Notes: generated from the letters alone by a model not told the origin. DNA of 64,000 bases from Megaustenia siamemsis (GCA_032433765.1 JAVIAB010000092.1:63054493-63118492); one strand, 5' to 3'. Counted from the first letter of the stretch, positions 11,446 through 23,720 are shown. Numbers and translations are program-made.

Positions 11446-11799
11446 CTTTGGATTATGTTATAATTTTTGTACAACTATTTTTTTAAATAATATTTTCTTA
11501 TACTTGTTTGTTTTCTTTTTTTGTCACTAATCAGCAGCCCTCCTCATGTGGCACAGTAAGTCTCTTGTAGTCCATGTTTTCAAAGTCTCTTTTTTGTCAC
11601 TGTACAATTAATTTCTAAACCTTTTTAATAGAATATTAACAATTGGTCATCAACACCTCAGTTGTACAATATTTTTATGCATTTTAAATAAAGCTTTTTG
11701 CTTTCTGACTTGTCTATACCAACAACTGAGTAATATTCATATTTTTAAAAATTAACTTTCTTATTAAAAGATTGTTGCAAATTTTTTTAATTTTTTATT
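11446..11799. other. Intron, nothing recognised
   Basis: T-rich sequence without coding pattern. Confidence 0.6.
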
Positions 11800-12327
11800 T
11801 GCTGATGATGCAGCACTGGTTGCTCACGATGAATCCATCTTTTGCAGTCAATGATTGACAATCTAACTAGATCATGTGATTTATTCTCTCTGTCAATAAG
11901 TATACAGAAGACTGTGGTGCTTCAACAAAGTGTAGCCAGTCCCGTAGCTATATCATTAAATAACAAACCCCTTGAATCTGTGAAAAAGTTCACTTATCTT
12001 GGTTCTATGGTCACAACCACTGTCTCCCTTGAACTAAATTCCCAAATTGGAAAGACAACTTTCACATTTGGTAAACTTAAAAGATAGAGTATGGGCCAAC
12101 ACCAAATTAACACTCAGGACTAAGATTCAAATTTACCAAAGTTGTGTGCTTAGTACACTTCTATACGGATCAGAAACTTTTACTACCTATGTAGGGCAGG
12201 AGAAGAGGTTAAACAGCTTTCATGCTTTCATGTGCGTTGCCTTTGAAAGATTATCAATAACAAATGGCAGGACAAAGTAACCAACTCTCTTACAGCAAGC
12301 CAAACTCCCATCCATCATTAATTTGTA
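11800..12327 (+). mobile_element. LINE group A copy A2, 3' RT fragment
   Basis: It starts within the FADDAALVA box (about 11800), then the frame gives SLSISIQKTVVLQQSVASPV, FTYLGSMVTTTVSLEL and LLYGSETFTTYVGQEKRLN. The nearest relative in the window is 21440-21920 (copy A3), which shares the same peptide almost throughout. A frameshift near 12085 splits it. It ends where LINE B1 is inserted. Confidence 0.85.
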
Positions 12328-12343
12328 CCTTGTATTGAGAATT

Positions 12344-14481
12344 CATATTGAATTGGGACTCACAGAGCAAAATACTAATGACAGCAGCAGAAGCAAGTAC
12401 CGGACTGAAGAAAATGGAAAAACGAGCTTGGATCTCAGACACCACATGGAAATACATCAAAGAAAGAAGAGAAGCAAAGAGAGCCGTGACTAATGTAAAG
12501 ACAGATCTTGGAAAGGTTCTGGCAAAAGCAACATACAAAGAATTAGATAACAAAGTGAAAAGTTCGGCAAGAAGAGATACAAGAGCTTATATAGACAACT
12601 TGGCAGAGAAAGCAGAGACAGCTGCAATTACAGGAGACAGCAGAACTCTCTATACTGTACAAAAGATGCTGACAAACACCTATACATCCAGTGGAACACC
12701 AATTCTAGACAAATCTGGATTAATGCTAACAACAAGCGCAGACATAAAAGCCCGTTGGGCGGAACACTTCAAAGAAATTCTTAACCGTCCACTACCTCAC
12801 AGTTTAATAGATTTTGAAGCTGAAACACCAGCAGCAGAATTAGATGTAAATTTAGATGACTTCACCTTGAGTGAAATAGAAACCACCTTAAAGCTAATGA
12901 CCAATAACAAGGCTGCTGGAGAGGATAAGTTAACAGCTGAGATCCTCAAGGCAATTGATAGCCATAATTTAATACATCTCCAAAAAATGTTCAACATCAT
13001 TTGGAAAACAGAGAAGACGCCTCATAAATGGAAAAAAGGAATCATTGTTAAGATCCCAAAAAAGGGCAATCTTAGAGATTGTAACAACTGGAGAGGCGTG
13101 ACACTTTTGTCAGTTGCCTCAAAGTTATTCTGTAAAATCATCCTAAATAGAATAAAGGATTCAATACCTACAGTAATGCGTGAAGAACAGGCTGGGTTTA
13201 GAAAAGGGAGAAGCTGTCTTGACCACATTTTCACTCTACGACTTATATTGGAGGAACACATTGAAAAGCAAAAACCTTTTGTACTTAACTTCATCGACTT
13301 CAAAAAAGCATTTGATAGTATTCATAGAGATTCTTTGTGGAAAATTCTGAAGCAATATGGTTTACCATCAAAAATCATAAATATTATCAAAGACATGTAT
13401 GATGGTTACACATGTGCAGTTCGAACAGAGGAAGGACTGAGCGAATGTTTCCCAATAGAAACTGGGGTTAAACAAGGATGTATTTTATCGCCCTTGTTAT
13501 TTGGAATTGTTATGGACTTCATAATGAAGAAATGCTGCACTGGTAATAAAGGCATCGAATGGATACAAGGAGACCATTTGGAGGACCTCGACTTTGCTGA
13601 TGACATAGTTCTCATCAGCAGTCAGATAAAAACGATGCAGGAAAACACAAATGAACTATCATCAATAGCCAGCAAAATTGGGCTTGAGGTCAATCATGAA
13701 AAGACTAAAGTCATGAAAAGTTTAATTCCAACAAGTGACAAAATATACATGGAAAACAAACCAGTAGAAGAGATCGATCACTTTATCTATCTTGGAAGTC
13801 ACATTGATCGAGAAGGGGATACGAGCAAAGAAATTAGAATCAGACTGGCTAAAGCAGCAATGTCTTTCAGAAGCCTTGAAAAGTTGTGGAAATCAAAACT
13901 CATTAGCACAAACACAAAACTTAGGCTATTCAAATCAAATGTACTATCAACCCTTACGTATGCGTGTGAAAGCTGGAAAACAACAAGAGATATAGAAACA
14001 AAGTTGAACGCATTCGAAAATAAATGTCTAAGGAAAATACTTGGTATAGAATGGAACGAATTCAAAACAAACGAGGAAATTAGAGAAATCGCCAATCAAC
14101 CACTAATATCTTCAGTAATAAAGAAAAGACGATGGTCATACGTTGGACATGTGATGAGAAGAGATAATAATCGAATAGCAAAGCAAGCCCTCATATGGGA
14201 AACAACAGGTAAAAGAAAAAGAGGAAGACCCAGGGAGACACTGAGAAGAACATTGATGAGAGAGGCAAGAGCAGCAGGAATCGGCTCCCTCAATGAGATA
14301 GAACTGCTTGCACAGAACAGAGACAGATGGCGAGATTTAATAAAATATCTTTAAAAGAAAACTGCTAGAACAAAAATTCATATAGGAGAAGGTGTATCTT
14401 GGTCTACGCCCTATGGGCCGGTTACGGCTCGAAAGGTCAATAGATAGATAGATAGATTGAGAATTATATGTTTGTTATATT
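12344..14481 (+). mobile_element. LINE group B copy B1, 5'-truncated, RT frame open, 16-bp TSD
   Basis: The insertion is flanked by a perfect 16-base direct repeat, CCTTGTATTGAGAATT, at 12328-12343 and 14482-14497, a TSD of the kind made by target-primed reverse transcription. The 3' end has CGGCTCGAAAGGTCAATAG followed by a GATA tail and then about 25 bases that partly repeat the target. There is no endonuclease, so the copy is 5'-truncated. It is inserted at the end of A2, making it younger. Confidence 0.9.
12378..14354 (+). CDS. Uninterrupted reverse transcriptase of LINE B1
   Basis: A long open frame. It stays open upstream to the 5' break, where 12348 is TTG; the first ATG in frame is 12378, so no real start is claimed. 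Measured from 12348 it is 668 codons. Motifs in order: pre-RT linker (NNKAAGEDKLTAEILKA, about residue 185), NWRGVTLLSVASKLFCKI, EEQAGFRKGRSCLDHIF (about 280), FIDFKKAFDSIH (catalytic Asp, about 315), GVKQGCILSPLLFGIV (about 373), LDFADDIVLI (catalytic DD, about 415), YLGSHIDREGD, YACESWKTT, GHVMRRD (about 600) and GKRKRGRPRE. All main RT blocks are present. Without the endonuclease it cannot move alone. Group B RT, probably a young copy. Confidence 0.9.
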   Translation: MTAAEASTGLKKMEKRAWISDTTWKYIKERREAKRAVTNVKTDLGKVLAKATYKELDNKVKSSARRDTRAYIDNLAEKAETAAITGDSRTLYTVQKMLTNTYTSSGTPILDKSGLMLTTSADIKARWAEHFKEILNRPLPHSLIDFEAETPAAELDVNLDDFTLSEIETTLKLMTNNKAAGEDKLTAEILKAIDSHNLIHLQKMFNIIWKTEKTPHKWKKGIIVKIPKKGNLRDCNNWRGVTLLSVASKLFCKIILNRIKDSIPTVMREEQAGFRKGRSCLDHIFTLRLILEEHIEKQKPFVLNFIDFKKAFDSIHRDSLWKILKQYGLPSKIINIIKDMYDGYTCAVRTEEGLSECFPIETGVKQGCILSPLLFGIVMDFIMKKCCTGNKGIEWIQGDHLEDLDFADDIVLISSQIKTMQENTNELSSIASKIGLEVNHEKTKVMKSLIPTSDKIYMENKPVEEIDHFIYLGSHIDREGDTSKEIRIRLAKAAMSFRSLEKLWKSKLISTNTKLRLFKSNVLSTLTYACESWKTTRDIETKLNAFENKCLRKILGIEWNEFKTNEEIREIANQPLISSVIKKRRWSYVGHVMRRDNNRIAKQALIWETTGKRKRGRPRETLRRTLMREARAAGIGSLNEIELLAQNRDRWRDLIKYL

Positions 14482-14497
14482 CCTTGTATTGAGAATT

Positions 14498-15015
14498 ATA
14501 TTTATTTCATTCAGAAAAAGAAAGGGATTAGTAGTATTATATACATCTTGCTTTGTTCTACCTGGAGAAGTGGATCGACTGGGTAAATAAATTATTTGAA
14601 AGATAACTGCAGTTACTTTGATGAGAGAAAAGTAATGAATAAGTCCATAAACATAAAGGCTATTAACAACTTAGCAAACATAAATGATACCAATAGAGCT
14701 GGAGTTTTGTCAAGCGTTTTGCAATATTTTCTTGCAGCCAGTATATTTTTGTACATGAAATGATATGACAAAATCAAAACACTCAAGTACTATTAAACTA
14801 AGATTAAACAGAATCCTTCAAACAACCGGATACTAATTTTCAAAGACAAATATAACTGCTAATATTAAGAAACAAATTGTTAAAATGTTTGAGATTATGA
14901 TTTAGCAATACTTATTACAATAATAATATGCCATGCTCTGAGGGGTTCACCGACTATCCAGACATTACCAAGCAGTTGGCAGATAGTCATCTCAAACATT
15001 TTGCCGTGCTGATAC
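14498..15015. other. Intron, nothing recognised
   Basis: AT-rich. The part at 14935-15005 is less AT-rich, without a match. Confidence 0.5.
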
Positions 15016-15556
15016 TTTACTCACACAAATGAGAATTAGAATAGCTCAGGCCAAAATAGCATTTCACAAAATGAAAAATGTTTTCTGCAACAAGTTTATG
15101 TCAATAGAAATGAGAGTTCATTAGTGTTATATAGAGCCAATTGTGACCTATGTAAGTGAATCATGGACAATTGACAAACAAATGAAAAGACAATAGAAGC
15201 CACAGAGATGAGATTTCTCAGAAGAATGTTGAAAAAGAGTTTCCTGGACAGCTAAAAAGACCAATGAGGAAATTCTCAAAGAGACCAACACATAAAAGGA
15301 AGCTCCTAAGAAACATCAGGAAAAAAAAAATCAACATTTTTTGGGCACATCATGAGAAGAGGAAAGTTTTAATACTTGGTTACAACTGGCAAAATAGAGG
15401 GAAAGAGAGTTTGTGGATGACAAAGAGAAAAGATACTGGATAGTTTGATGTCATGGCACAGAAAACAGTCAACAACAGAATTGATGTACTGTGGATAGAG
15501 AATTGTGAAAGGACATGAACGCCAACCAGTATGGCATATGATGATGATGATGATAT
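15016..15556 (+). mobile_element. RTE-like LINE (group C') 3' fragment, decayed
   Basis: The broken frames read RIRIAQAKIAFHKMKN, the ESWTIDKQ block and VSWTAKKTNEEILKET, closing with the ATGATGATGATGATG tail at 15540-15556. Same subfamily as 41474-41783, 49585-49862 and 59505-59790, which share the phrase GTTTGATGTCATGGCA and a CGGTATGGCAC end. Confidence 0.8.
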
Positions 15557-17860
15557 TTTACTATAATGTTTCTATTTAAATAATAACAGATGAAATATGC
15601 CACTTTTTAAATCTTTCAGCCAAGAGAAGTCACCCCAATACTATTTGTAAGTTTGCACATTAATTATTCATAAAGATTAAAAAGGTCAATTAATAATTAT
15701 CATCTATAAATCCCTTTAATATTTCTATGATGTAGTATTACTCCAGTTGAAGCTACTCATGCAGTTTCATTTATATAAATAAAAAGTGAAATAACAAAAT
15801 AGTAGTTTTATATACATAGCAAATAGTGAAAGACAATGAGCAAGTCAAACTTTATTAAGGTTAAAAGATTTATGTCTTTGACAACAAATAACACAAAGGA
15901 AGTAAATTAATTTTTTTAAATTGAAACACGAAAGAATACATTTATTATATATGAACACTAATTTTACTATACCATTTACCTAAGGCTATGTTAATTAAAA
16001 TTAATTTCCACAAAGAGAAATAAATCTGTTCCTTGAATGCTATACATTTTAATTTATTAATTAAAATTCTACAGTCTAGTTACCATTTGATAATTCTAAA
16101 AACTTACAAATAGTTTAAATTGTTCCTTTTTTGTTCATGTTAACATGATACTATGAGATATAAATGTTGTCTCACTGAAAGTTATTTATAATTTGTTATG
16201 TTGAAATTGCTGATTATTCTGAAAATTAAATTACTAATTTTTCACCTTTCAATTCTGAAAACATTTAACTTTATCTACATATAACTTTAGGAAGAGAAAC
16301 TGTGATAATAGAAAATTTGAATTGTATTTGCTTCTATTAATTTCTGTTATTTATATCCAATTTCATAATTGCATAAGTAGAGTGACATATGCTAAAGATT
16401 TTTCAATGACAGCACTTTTAAATATTCTATTATCTACATCTGTAATTATTATTATTATTATTATTTTTAAAAAAAACCTTGCCTGTGAAGGTTCCAAACT
16501 AATTCTGTAAAAATGTATATTTGTTTTCCATCATTTTATGTGTGCTCCAAATGCTTATCAAAATATCTCATGTTGCCCTGTTTGCCTTCATCTATCCAGT
16601 TACTTATTAAAGTTGATCCATTTAATTTATATTTCCATTCACTGATTTCCTTTACACTAATAATCTAAAATTACTGAAGTAGTGTTCCACATAATACAAT
16701 ATAAGAATAGACATTGTGATAGACAAGGACAATTTACTATGAAGGTAAAGTCATTAATTTTCATTTAGATAACTTAATTTCTTTGCCATTTATAATTTAG
16801 TGTTAAATTAGTATAATAATATAAATCAGGAATAATAATTAAAAATTAGTTTCTAAATGGTTCATAAAAGTGTGCCATGAATAATTGCTATTTTATTATT
16901 TTTTTTGGAGCAGAACCAGTTTTTAAATGTTTATGTTTCAAGCTTCTTCTGTTTTCTTTCATTCAATGCCCTGTGGGGCATAGGTTTTGAACAAACACTT
17001 TCCAAGACATCTTATTTAGTGCTATTCTCTTAACATTGATCCATGTCTACTTCATCTTTTTCTTCTATCTTTTCACCTGTTGTTTCTAAATGTTTTAGCC
17101 TCCTTCTTTGTTTCCACCCCTATGTTCCAAGCTTAGTACAAGTTTAAGTTCTGTAACAGTGTTTTTGAGCACATTTGCTTTCTTCAATACAGTACACAAA
17201 ATCTATGCCATGCACAAGAATAAATGTAAGTTTTTTTGCAAAAGGTATGTACATTATAACCCAGAGATTATCTCATAGATGCTTTGTTTTTTTTTTCCTT
17301 GTATGTTGTAATTTCTCAATCACAAAAAACTATTTTTTTAAATTTTATTAATATTTTTAATTTACTGTATTTTGCTGAAAAAAAAAAGATAAAGAAGAAG
17401 GAAGGCAGTGTATTTTGTATTTAAAAACAAGGCATTATATATTTTTTTAAAAAGTATTGATAATTCTTTTCTGTGGAGCCTTAAGCATTACTTTTTACTG
17501 AGTACATTACTTTTTACTGAGTAATTGGCTTTCATGATTGAAAATGTATTTTTTATCAATAAATGTGTATTTTAGTAAGTTGAATTTTTAATTCTCTGAT
17601 GAAATTACATTTTGTTTTATACATACACATACCTTCTAAATGGTACAGGATTGCCATAATTATTTTTATGGATTGTTCCACACACACAAAATTAGGGCTT
17701 GTATGTCATATAGTCCTATTATGAGAAAAGACTAATTGTATGACTTTCTTGGTTTTTTTCTTCTTAAAATTAAACAACACATAAAATTTAATGAAAATGA
17801 AATTTATGCAGAATTACAAAAATGGTTCTACTTATATGTGAGCAAGCACATAAATACTAT
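15557..17860. other. Intron, mostly nothing recognised
   Basis: Very AT-rich, with an ATT run at 16449-16466. Bases 16930-17160 are less AT-rich (CAATGCCCTGTGGGGCATAG) and look like the 3' end of an old LINE or SINE on the minus strand; not matched elsewhere here. Confidence 0.5.
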
Positions 17861-17861
17861 A

Positions 17862-18531
17862 ATAACTCTAGATTATGATACCCTCGATAAAATGATGGCC
17901 TTAAAACACACTTTTTCTGTTTAATTTGACAGCTTGTCACAGACAAAAATATTTCCCCCTTCCCTATACCTTCCTAATTATTACTCTGGTGACCCCTGAG
18001 CATTGGATTGTTTTCCTTTGATGTTGGATCAATCATCATGTTTTTCTTAAAAAGGTCAATTAATAATAATAACACAAATAACACAAACAAATAATAATTT
18101 TCTTTAAAAATAAGACACTATTGTAAAAATGCTGCTGTTTTTTTTTTAAATAAATTTAATCAATTTTCAAGAATTTCTTTTTTTTCTAACAAGGAGGGAA
18201 ATCTCTTTGACTGTCGGCAAGATATCCAACAAACCTTTAAAACATGGGATAGGCAGCAGATGAAGCTAAAAGGTATCCGAACATATGGGCTGCACTGACG
18301 TGTGAATAAATAAAGTAACACCCCTGGGTTTCAGGACATAAATCGAACCTAAGCCAGGAAATGATTACTGCATCTGATTCCTGTGTCTCTCCTTGTGTCA
18401 AACCACAGCTATGTGGCAAAAGATTTTTTTTTAAATTTTCAAAATGCCAAATGTAACATTTAGTGATCATAATTTTTGTGAGCTCTTTGTACAGATGTGA
18501 CTCATGGAGAGGTATTGTAATCCAGGGTTAA
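17862..18531 (+). mobile_element. piggyBac-like non-autonomous element, copy 1
   Basis: The ends are inverted: left CTCTAGATTATGATACC (17866-17882), right GGTATTGTAATCCAGGG (18511-18527). The right end is followed by TTAA (18528-18531); the left is preceded by ATAA, a decayed TTAA. CCCT(G/A)GA next to TTAA is typical of piggyBac-type ends. The interior is shared with copies at 22468 and 30876 (CCTTCCTAATTATTACT, GACCCCTGAG). There is no transposase frame. Confidence 0.6.
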
Positions 18532-19267
18532 ACAACCCACCCACTCCAAGGTCTATATAGCGGGGCCACATATTTTGTGCATTACTGTTAGGTGTGTGTA
18601 TGTGCATGCATGCACAAGTATTTTTAATCATTTATTTTGAATGACTTTTTTATGCGGTAATTTAGCATTTAAATAATTTTTTTAATTAACTGCTACCCAT
18701 TAACTGTATGTGAACAGTGTTTTCCATTACAACATGTGTTGTTTCGAAGTACACCAGTTACACGTGGTGTGCTGCTTGGATTTAGTGTTCTATTATTGCC
18801 TGTTGTGGTTGTTTAACCTCTGACAGTCTTGTGGATGGTGGAAATTCTCATTGTTAAGTGGATATTTTCTACTTTTCAATCGGGGTTTTCACCATTGCAT
18901 CGGCGAACGCCTATATGCGATAGTAGCTTTCTCGTCCAACTCACTCACTGCCTCGTGAGAAGACTTGGGAGAGTTAGTAGGCTATGGGAGTAAACCCAAA
19001 CAGAAAATCTGGAGGGATGGACCCTAAGGCAGTTGGTGATGTATTATCCATCTTCTGGCATACCTTGCAGCTCAACTTTGTTTTTGAACGTAAGGACCTA
19101 GACCCTCCTTCGGAATGCTTCAAAGAGGAGATGAGAGGGGGGTAGTGCGTTTTGGGCAGAGCATTATCTCCATATTATTGGCCCAGGCACAGTAAGCAAG
19201 CTGAAATGTCAGTTCCATTCTTGTTAGGACACAGTAGAAGGAAGACACAATCTCTCATACTCGGCAC

Positions 19268-19708
19268 ATGGAAGTTAGAACCATGTGTCCTGGATTTAAT
19301 AACACCAACCTCACAAATGTAGAAAACATAAGGAAAACAGCCCTCATCGACATGGAGCTGCAGAGACTACATGTTGATATTGCAGCCCTTCGGAAAACAA
19401 GGCTTGCAGATTGTGGTTCAGTCAGGGTAAAAAATTACACCTTTTTCTGGCAGGGGCTAAAGCCTGAGCAGCCTCGCTTACATGGAGTGGGTTTTGCTGT
19501 GCATAATAAGCTCATACATTCTATAAACACCCCAAATAGTGCATCAGAATGCATAATAACACTAAAAATCCACTCAAAAGATGGACCAATTAACATCATT
19601 AGTGCCTATGCACCAACAATGTCAGCAACCACAGCAGATAAAGATCAATTTTACAAGATGCTCCAAGTTACCTTGGATTCAATCCCCCAAAGCAGAACAA
19701 GTACTTAG
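19268..19708 (+). pseudogene. APE-type endonuclease domain of LINE A3 (5' part)
   Basis: The open frame reads NIRKTALIDMELQRLHVDIA (the position of the first helix of the AP-endonuclease fold), then HGVGFAVHNKL and INIISAYAPTM, the strand just before the catalytic centre. The rest continues out of frame: NAHIGSN near 19740 and THNTDCDTDHALV-like sequence near 20000 (catalytic D-H pair). The expected catalytic Glu early in the domain appears as R-K-T rather than Q-E-T, so a key residue is probably lost. It cuts target DNA in intact LINEs. Confidence 0.8.
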
Positions 19709-20599
19709 GTTGCTCATGTACTGAAAAATATAAATGCACACATTGGATCTAACCATAATTCATGGCTATCATGCCTAGGTCATCATGGTATTGGCAAAAT
19801 GAACAAAAATGATAGAGACTTCTAGAATTTTGTTTCCTTAACAACCTGTGTGCCACCAACACCTTTTTCAGTGTCAAGAATCAACGAAAAGCAACATGGC
19901 GCCACCCAAGGTACAGGCATTGGCACTAGCTGGACTTTGTCCTAGTTTGTAGACAAGCTTAAATAATGTTAGAGTAACCAGAGCATATCATAACACAGAC
20001 TGTGACACAGACCATGCACTTGTCATTAACAAAGTGAAGGCAACTACCATAAGGTTTTACAAATCTAGATAACTATCCAGGCCTAGGATCAATATCGCTG
20101 CAATAAAATTACCCGACAACCAAGTCCTGTTCAAGAATGCCTTCCAAAAATGCATGGAGAAAGCAGAAGACTTAGACAATATAGATGATTCATGGAACGG
20201 CTAAAATCTCACATCATTAACTGTGCAATCTTTTCTTTTGTAAAAGAGCAACCCTCCACTAAGGATTGGGTTCAAGAAAACTCGAGGAAACTCATGCCAC
20301 TTATAGAGAAGAAGAAGAAGAAAGCTTTCCTAGCCTTGAAGAACTACCCATGCCAGAACACAAAAGACAAATTCAAACAAGCAAGAACAGAAGTACAAAG
20401 GGAATCGAAGAGATGTGCGAATGAGTACTGGTCAAATCTGTGCTCTACAATCCAGGAAGTTGCTGAGATGGGTGATTCACGAACTATGTACAACATTAGG
20501 ATTGCTCTAGGCCCAAACATCTCAAAAATTGCTCCCTGATAAGATGCTAAGGGTGAGTCTGTCAGTGACAAAACTAAACAGCTGGAAAGATGGGTCGAA

Positions 20600-21919
20600 T
20601 ATTACTCAAGCCTATATTCTGTAGACAGACCAGCAAGCCCCAAAATACTCAGTGCAGACTAAACTGGACAATGAACCTGAGAAAGAACCTCATGATGTCA
20701 TCTGCGACCTCCCAAGTGGAAAATCTTCTTGTAACGACAACATCCCAGCCGAAATACTCAAGAAAAACCTTGAAACACTCCTGCCCCACCTCTACAAACT
20801 CCTTGTCCAATGCTGGATAAGTGGTGACATACCCCAAGACATGAAAGATGCCAAGATTGTAACGTAATAAGGGGGGCAACAATTATAGTGGTATTTCCCT
20901 CCTAAGTATAACTGGAAAGGCATTCGCAAGAATTGTTTTAAAGCGCCTGCATCAATTGATGGAACGTATCCTTCCTGAGTCCCAGTGTGGGTTTAGAGCT
21001 GGAACAGTCAACCACAGGTATGATTTGTACTCTCCGCCAGTTGCAAGAAAAATGGAAGAAACAGAGAAGACCTCTATTTATAGCCTTTGTTGATCTCACA
21101 AAGGCGTTTGACACAGTGAGCAGAGCAGGTCTATATAAGGTGTTGGAAAATGTTGGCTGCCCTCCTACTTTACTTAAGCTGATCAAGTCGTTTCACAACA
21201 ATATGTCTATCATCATCCAGTTCTACGGTAAATCTTCCCAGCCCTTTGAGATGAACTGTGGAGTCAAACAAGGATGTGTCCTTGCCCCTACTCTATTCGG
21301 CATATTTTTCGCTGCCCTTCTACACAATGCGTTTGAAACCGTCTCTGGAGACATCTACATCCGTACAAAATCTGATGGCTCCTTATTCAATCTTGCACGC
21401 CTGAAGTCAAAATAAAAAACAACTGAGACCCTAAATCAAGGAGCTTCTATTCGCTGATAATGCAGCACTGGTTGCTCATGATGAATCCGTCCTGCAGTGA
21501 ATGATTCATAATCTGGCTAGATATGTATCCAGAAGACTGTGTTGCTTCAACAAGGTGTAGCCAGCCCAACAGCTATATCATTAAATAACATACCCCTTGA
21601 ACCTGTGAGAAAGTTCACCTATCTTGGTTCTATGGTCACAACCACTGTCTCCCTTGAAATAAATTTCCGAATTGGAAAGGCAGCTTCCACATTTGGCAAA
21701 CTTAAAGATAGAGCATGTGCCAACACCAATTTAACACTCAGGACTAAGATTCAAATTTACCAAAGTTGTGTGCTTAGTACACTTCTATATGGATCAGAAA
21801 CTTGGACTACCTATGCAGGGCAGGAGAAAAGGTTAAACAGCTTTCATGTACGTTGCCTTCACAAGATTATGAACATCAAATGGCAGGACAAAGTAACTAA
21901 CTCTAATGTCTTACAATGA
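20600..21919 (+). pseudogene. Reverse transcriptase of LINE A3, frameshifted
   Basis: Pieces: LPSGKSSCNDNIPAEILKKN (20652-20867); then after a shift SQCGFRAGTVNHRYDLYSPP; then FVDLTKAFDTVSRAGLYKVL and GVKQGCVLAPTLFGIFFAAL at 20987-21415. The FADD box at about 21450 reads L-F-A-D-N-A, with the second Asp changed to Asn. Next is the C-terminal FTYLGSMVTTTVSLEINFRI ... LLYGSETWTTYAGQE at 21539-21919. Frameshifts plus the D-to-N change in the catalytic box make it inactive. Confidence 0.8.
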
Positions 21920-23147
21920 GCCAAATTCCCATCGATCATGGCAACACTTAGGATTCATAGACTAAGGTGGCTGGGCCATGTAAGAAGAATGGCAAACAAT
22001 CTTATTTCCAAACAAATATTGTATGGCGAACTTAGGGATAGAAAGAGACCAAAGGGGAGATCAGTGCTGAGATATAAAAATGTTTGCAGGGCTTCCTTGA
22101 GGGAATTTTCTATAACAAAGGAAGTGAGAAAATGTGGCTATGGATCGTAGCACATGGAGAACAAACATTAAAATTGAGCACAGCAACTTTCGAGACAGTG
22201 CTGATGTCAAATTCAGAAGACAAAAGGTGCAAGAGAAAGGAGACAAGGCCGGGTACCGCAGGTACACCTTGCTCGTTTTGTGGATGGATCTGTCTGTCCA
22301 GGATTGGCAAATTCAGCCATGAGAAAAGATGTTCAGTAAAGCAGCACCCAGTATGAGACACTAATTCTTTACCAATCTACTGACTTATCAAGATTGCTTG
22401 CTACCAACTGTCTGTCAAGACGCCAAAGGCCATATACCCATTAACAATTATTAAACTCATATTTTTATCAACCCTGGACTACAATACCTTTTAATAAAAT
22501 GATAATCCCAAAATACAATTTTTTGTGGAATTCGACAGTTTGCCATGGGCAAACATTTCTCCCCCACTCTATACTTTCCTAATTATCACTTCCGGTGACC
22601 CCTGATAGTTGGATTTATTTCCTCTGATGCTGCTTCAAATACCAATGTGTGTTTCATAAAAAGTACAAATCTATTGTAAAACACTACTGTTTTTTTTTAA
22701 ATAAATTTGTGACCACTGAGTGTTGGATTTTTAAAATAAATTGCATAGTAAAAATTACTACAGTATCATAAAGGTGCACAGTTTTTATTTCAAACTCAGC
22801 CAATTTTTTAAGAAATTCATTATTTTTCCTATTTTTTTTCCTCATGACCTGGGAAATCTTGACATGACATCAAAGAAACCTTTGTAACACGGAAGAGTCC
22901 GTGAATAACTCCAAGAGTGTGCTGAACATATGGGCTGGTCTGCATATGGAACATATGGCCACTACATATATAGACAGCAGAAACCCACCACATATATAGA
23001 CAGCAGAAACCGTGAGGTCATGTGATCACATTTCTGGCCAAAAATTGTCATAAAGCAGGAAATGATTGCCACAATGGATTCCCATGTCTCATCCTCAGTA
23101 AACACACTGCTGTGTAGAAAAAGTTAAAGAAAATTTGATTTTCCAAA

Positions 23148-23678
23148 ATGGTGGTGATACTGACCGATGCATTGTCAGTCCAGGCAGCTCTAAAAACTCT
23201 CAGGAACACCGAGCTAAATGACCTGAAAACATCCCAAGACCAATTGTACAATAACTTCCAGAGAGTGCTCATCCAGTGGATACCATCACACTATAATATA
23301 CAAGGAAACAAATGCACAGACAAACTAGCTGAGGAGGGAGGGAGATTACCAAATGAGAACCATCTAATCAGCTGCGATGAAGCCAAATCCATCATCAGAG
23401 GTCAGTATCATGAAAAATGGAAACAAGAACACCCAAAGTATAACAAGAGGGACAGATATCTCCGACTATCAAGATGGGATCAAGTCATCGTATTTCACCT
23501 AAGCACTGACCACAACAGAATGAGAAATCACATGTTCACCAAACTCAAAATAGGAAATACTGGCCAATGCCACTGTACCCTGGATAACATAGCAACAAAA
23601 CATGCCCTACAGGGTTGTCCCCAGTACACAGGCATGAGGAGGACAATGTGGCCAATCAGCCTTGATAAGAGAGTCTAG
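23148..23678 (+). pseudogene. RNase H domain end of a LINE protein
   Basis: Open for 176 codons, entered in the middle of the domain. TDALSV is the D-S-x-x-A-like strand of RNase H; QWIPSHYNIQGNKCTDKLAE is the W-I-P-x-H and G-N-x-x-x-D-x-L-A block. Then comes a long C-terminal region, EKWKQEHPKYNKRDRYLRLS, with TDHNRMRNHM...IGNTGQCHC, a partial zinc-knuckle-like end. Similar RNase H tails occur in jockey/CR1-like LINEs of invertebrates. The ATG is fortuitous because of the truncation. No function expected. Confidence 0.75.
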
Positions 23679-23720
23679 AATCCTAGTCTGAATAAGCCTT
23701 GATAGCAGAAGAAGAATAAA
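23152..23720 (+). mobile_element. LINE RNase H fragment (group E) with 12-bp TSD
   Basis: The fragment is flanked by TTTCCAAAATGG at 23140-23151 and 23721-23732. That repeat is single in copy 1 of the piggyBac-like element (TTTTCAAAATGCC), so it is a TSD. The 5' end starts inside the RNase H domain (ILTDALSVQAALKTLRNTEL); the tail is AGCAGAAGAAGAATAAA. A 5'-truncated retroposition. Confidence 0.8.

Larger units (their letters stand above)
18730..22440 (+). mobile_element. LINE group A copy A3, near full length but broken
   Basis: It has a relatively GC-rich 5' leader (18730-19260), an APE endonuclease (19268 to about 20030), a linker (20192-20539), RT (20600-21920) and a C-terminal part (21938 to about 22330, GRSVLRYKNVCRASL and a short Cys/His-containing tail). 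Frames break at about 19708, 20190, 20540, 20870, 21415 and 21910, so it is not functional. It is the only copy in the window with the endonuclease start. Element ends are approximate. Confidence 0.85.

Noticed and set aside
13022..14095. Minus-strand proteins inside LINE B1
   Set aside because: They are antisense shadows of the RT frame and have no domain features.
18237..18470. Open frame in the piggyBac-like element as a transposase
   Set aside because: It is short, on the opposite strand, and lacks any DDE-type or piggyBac motif.
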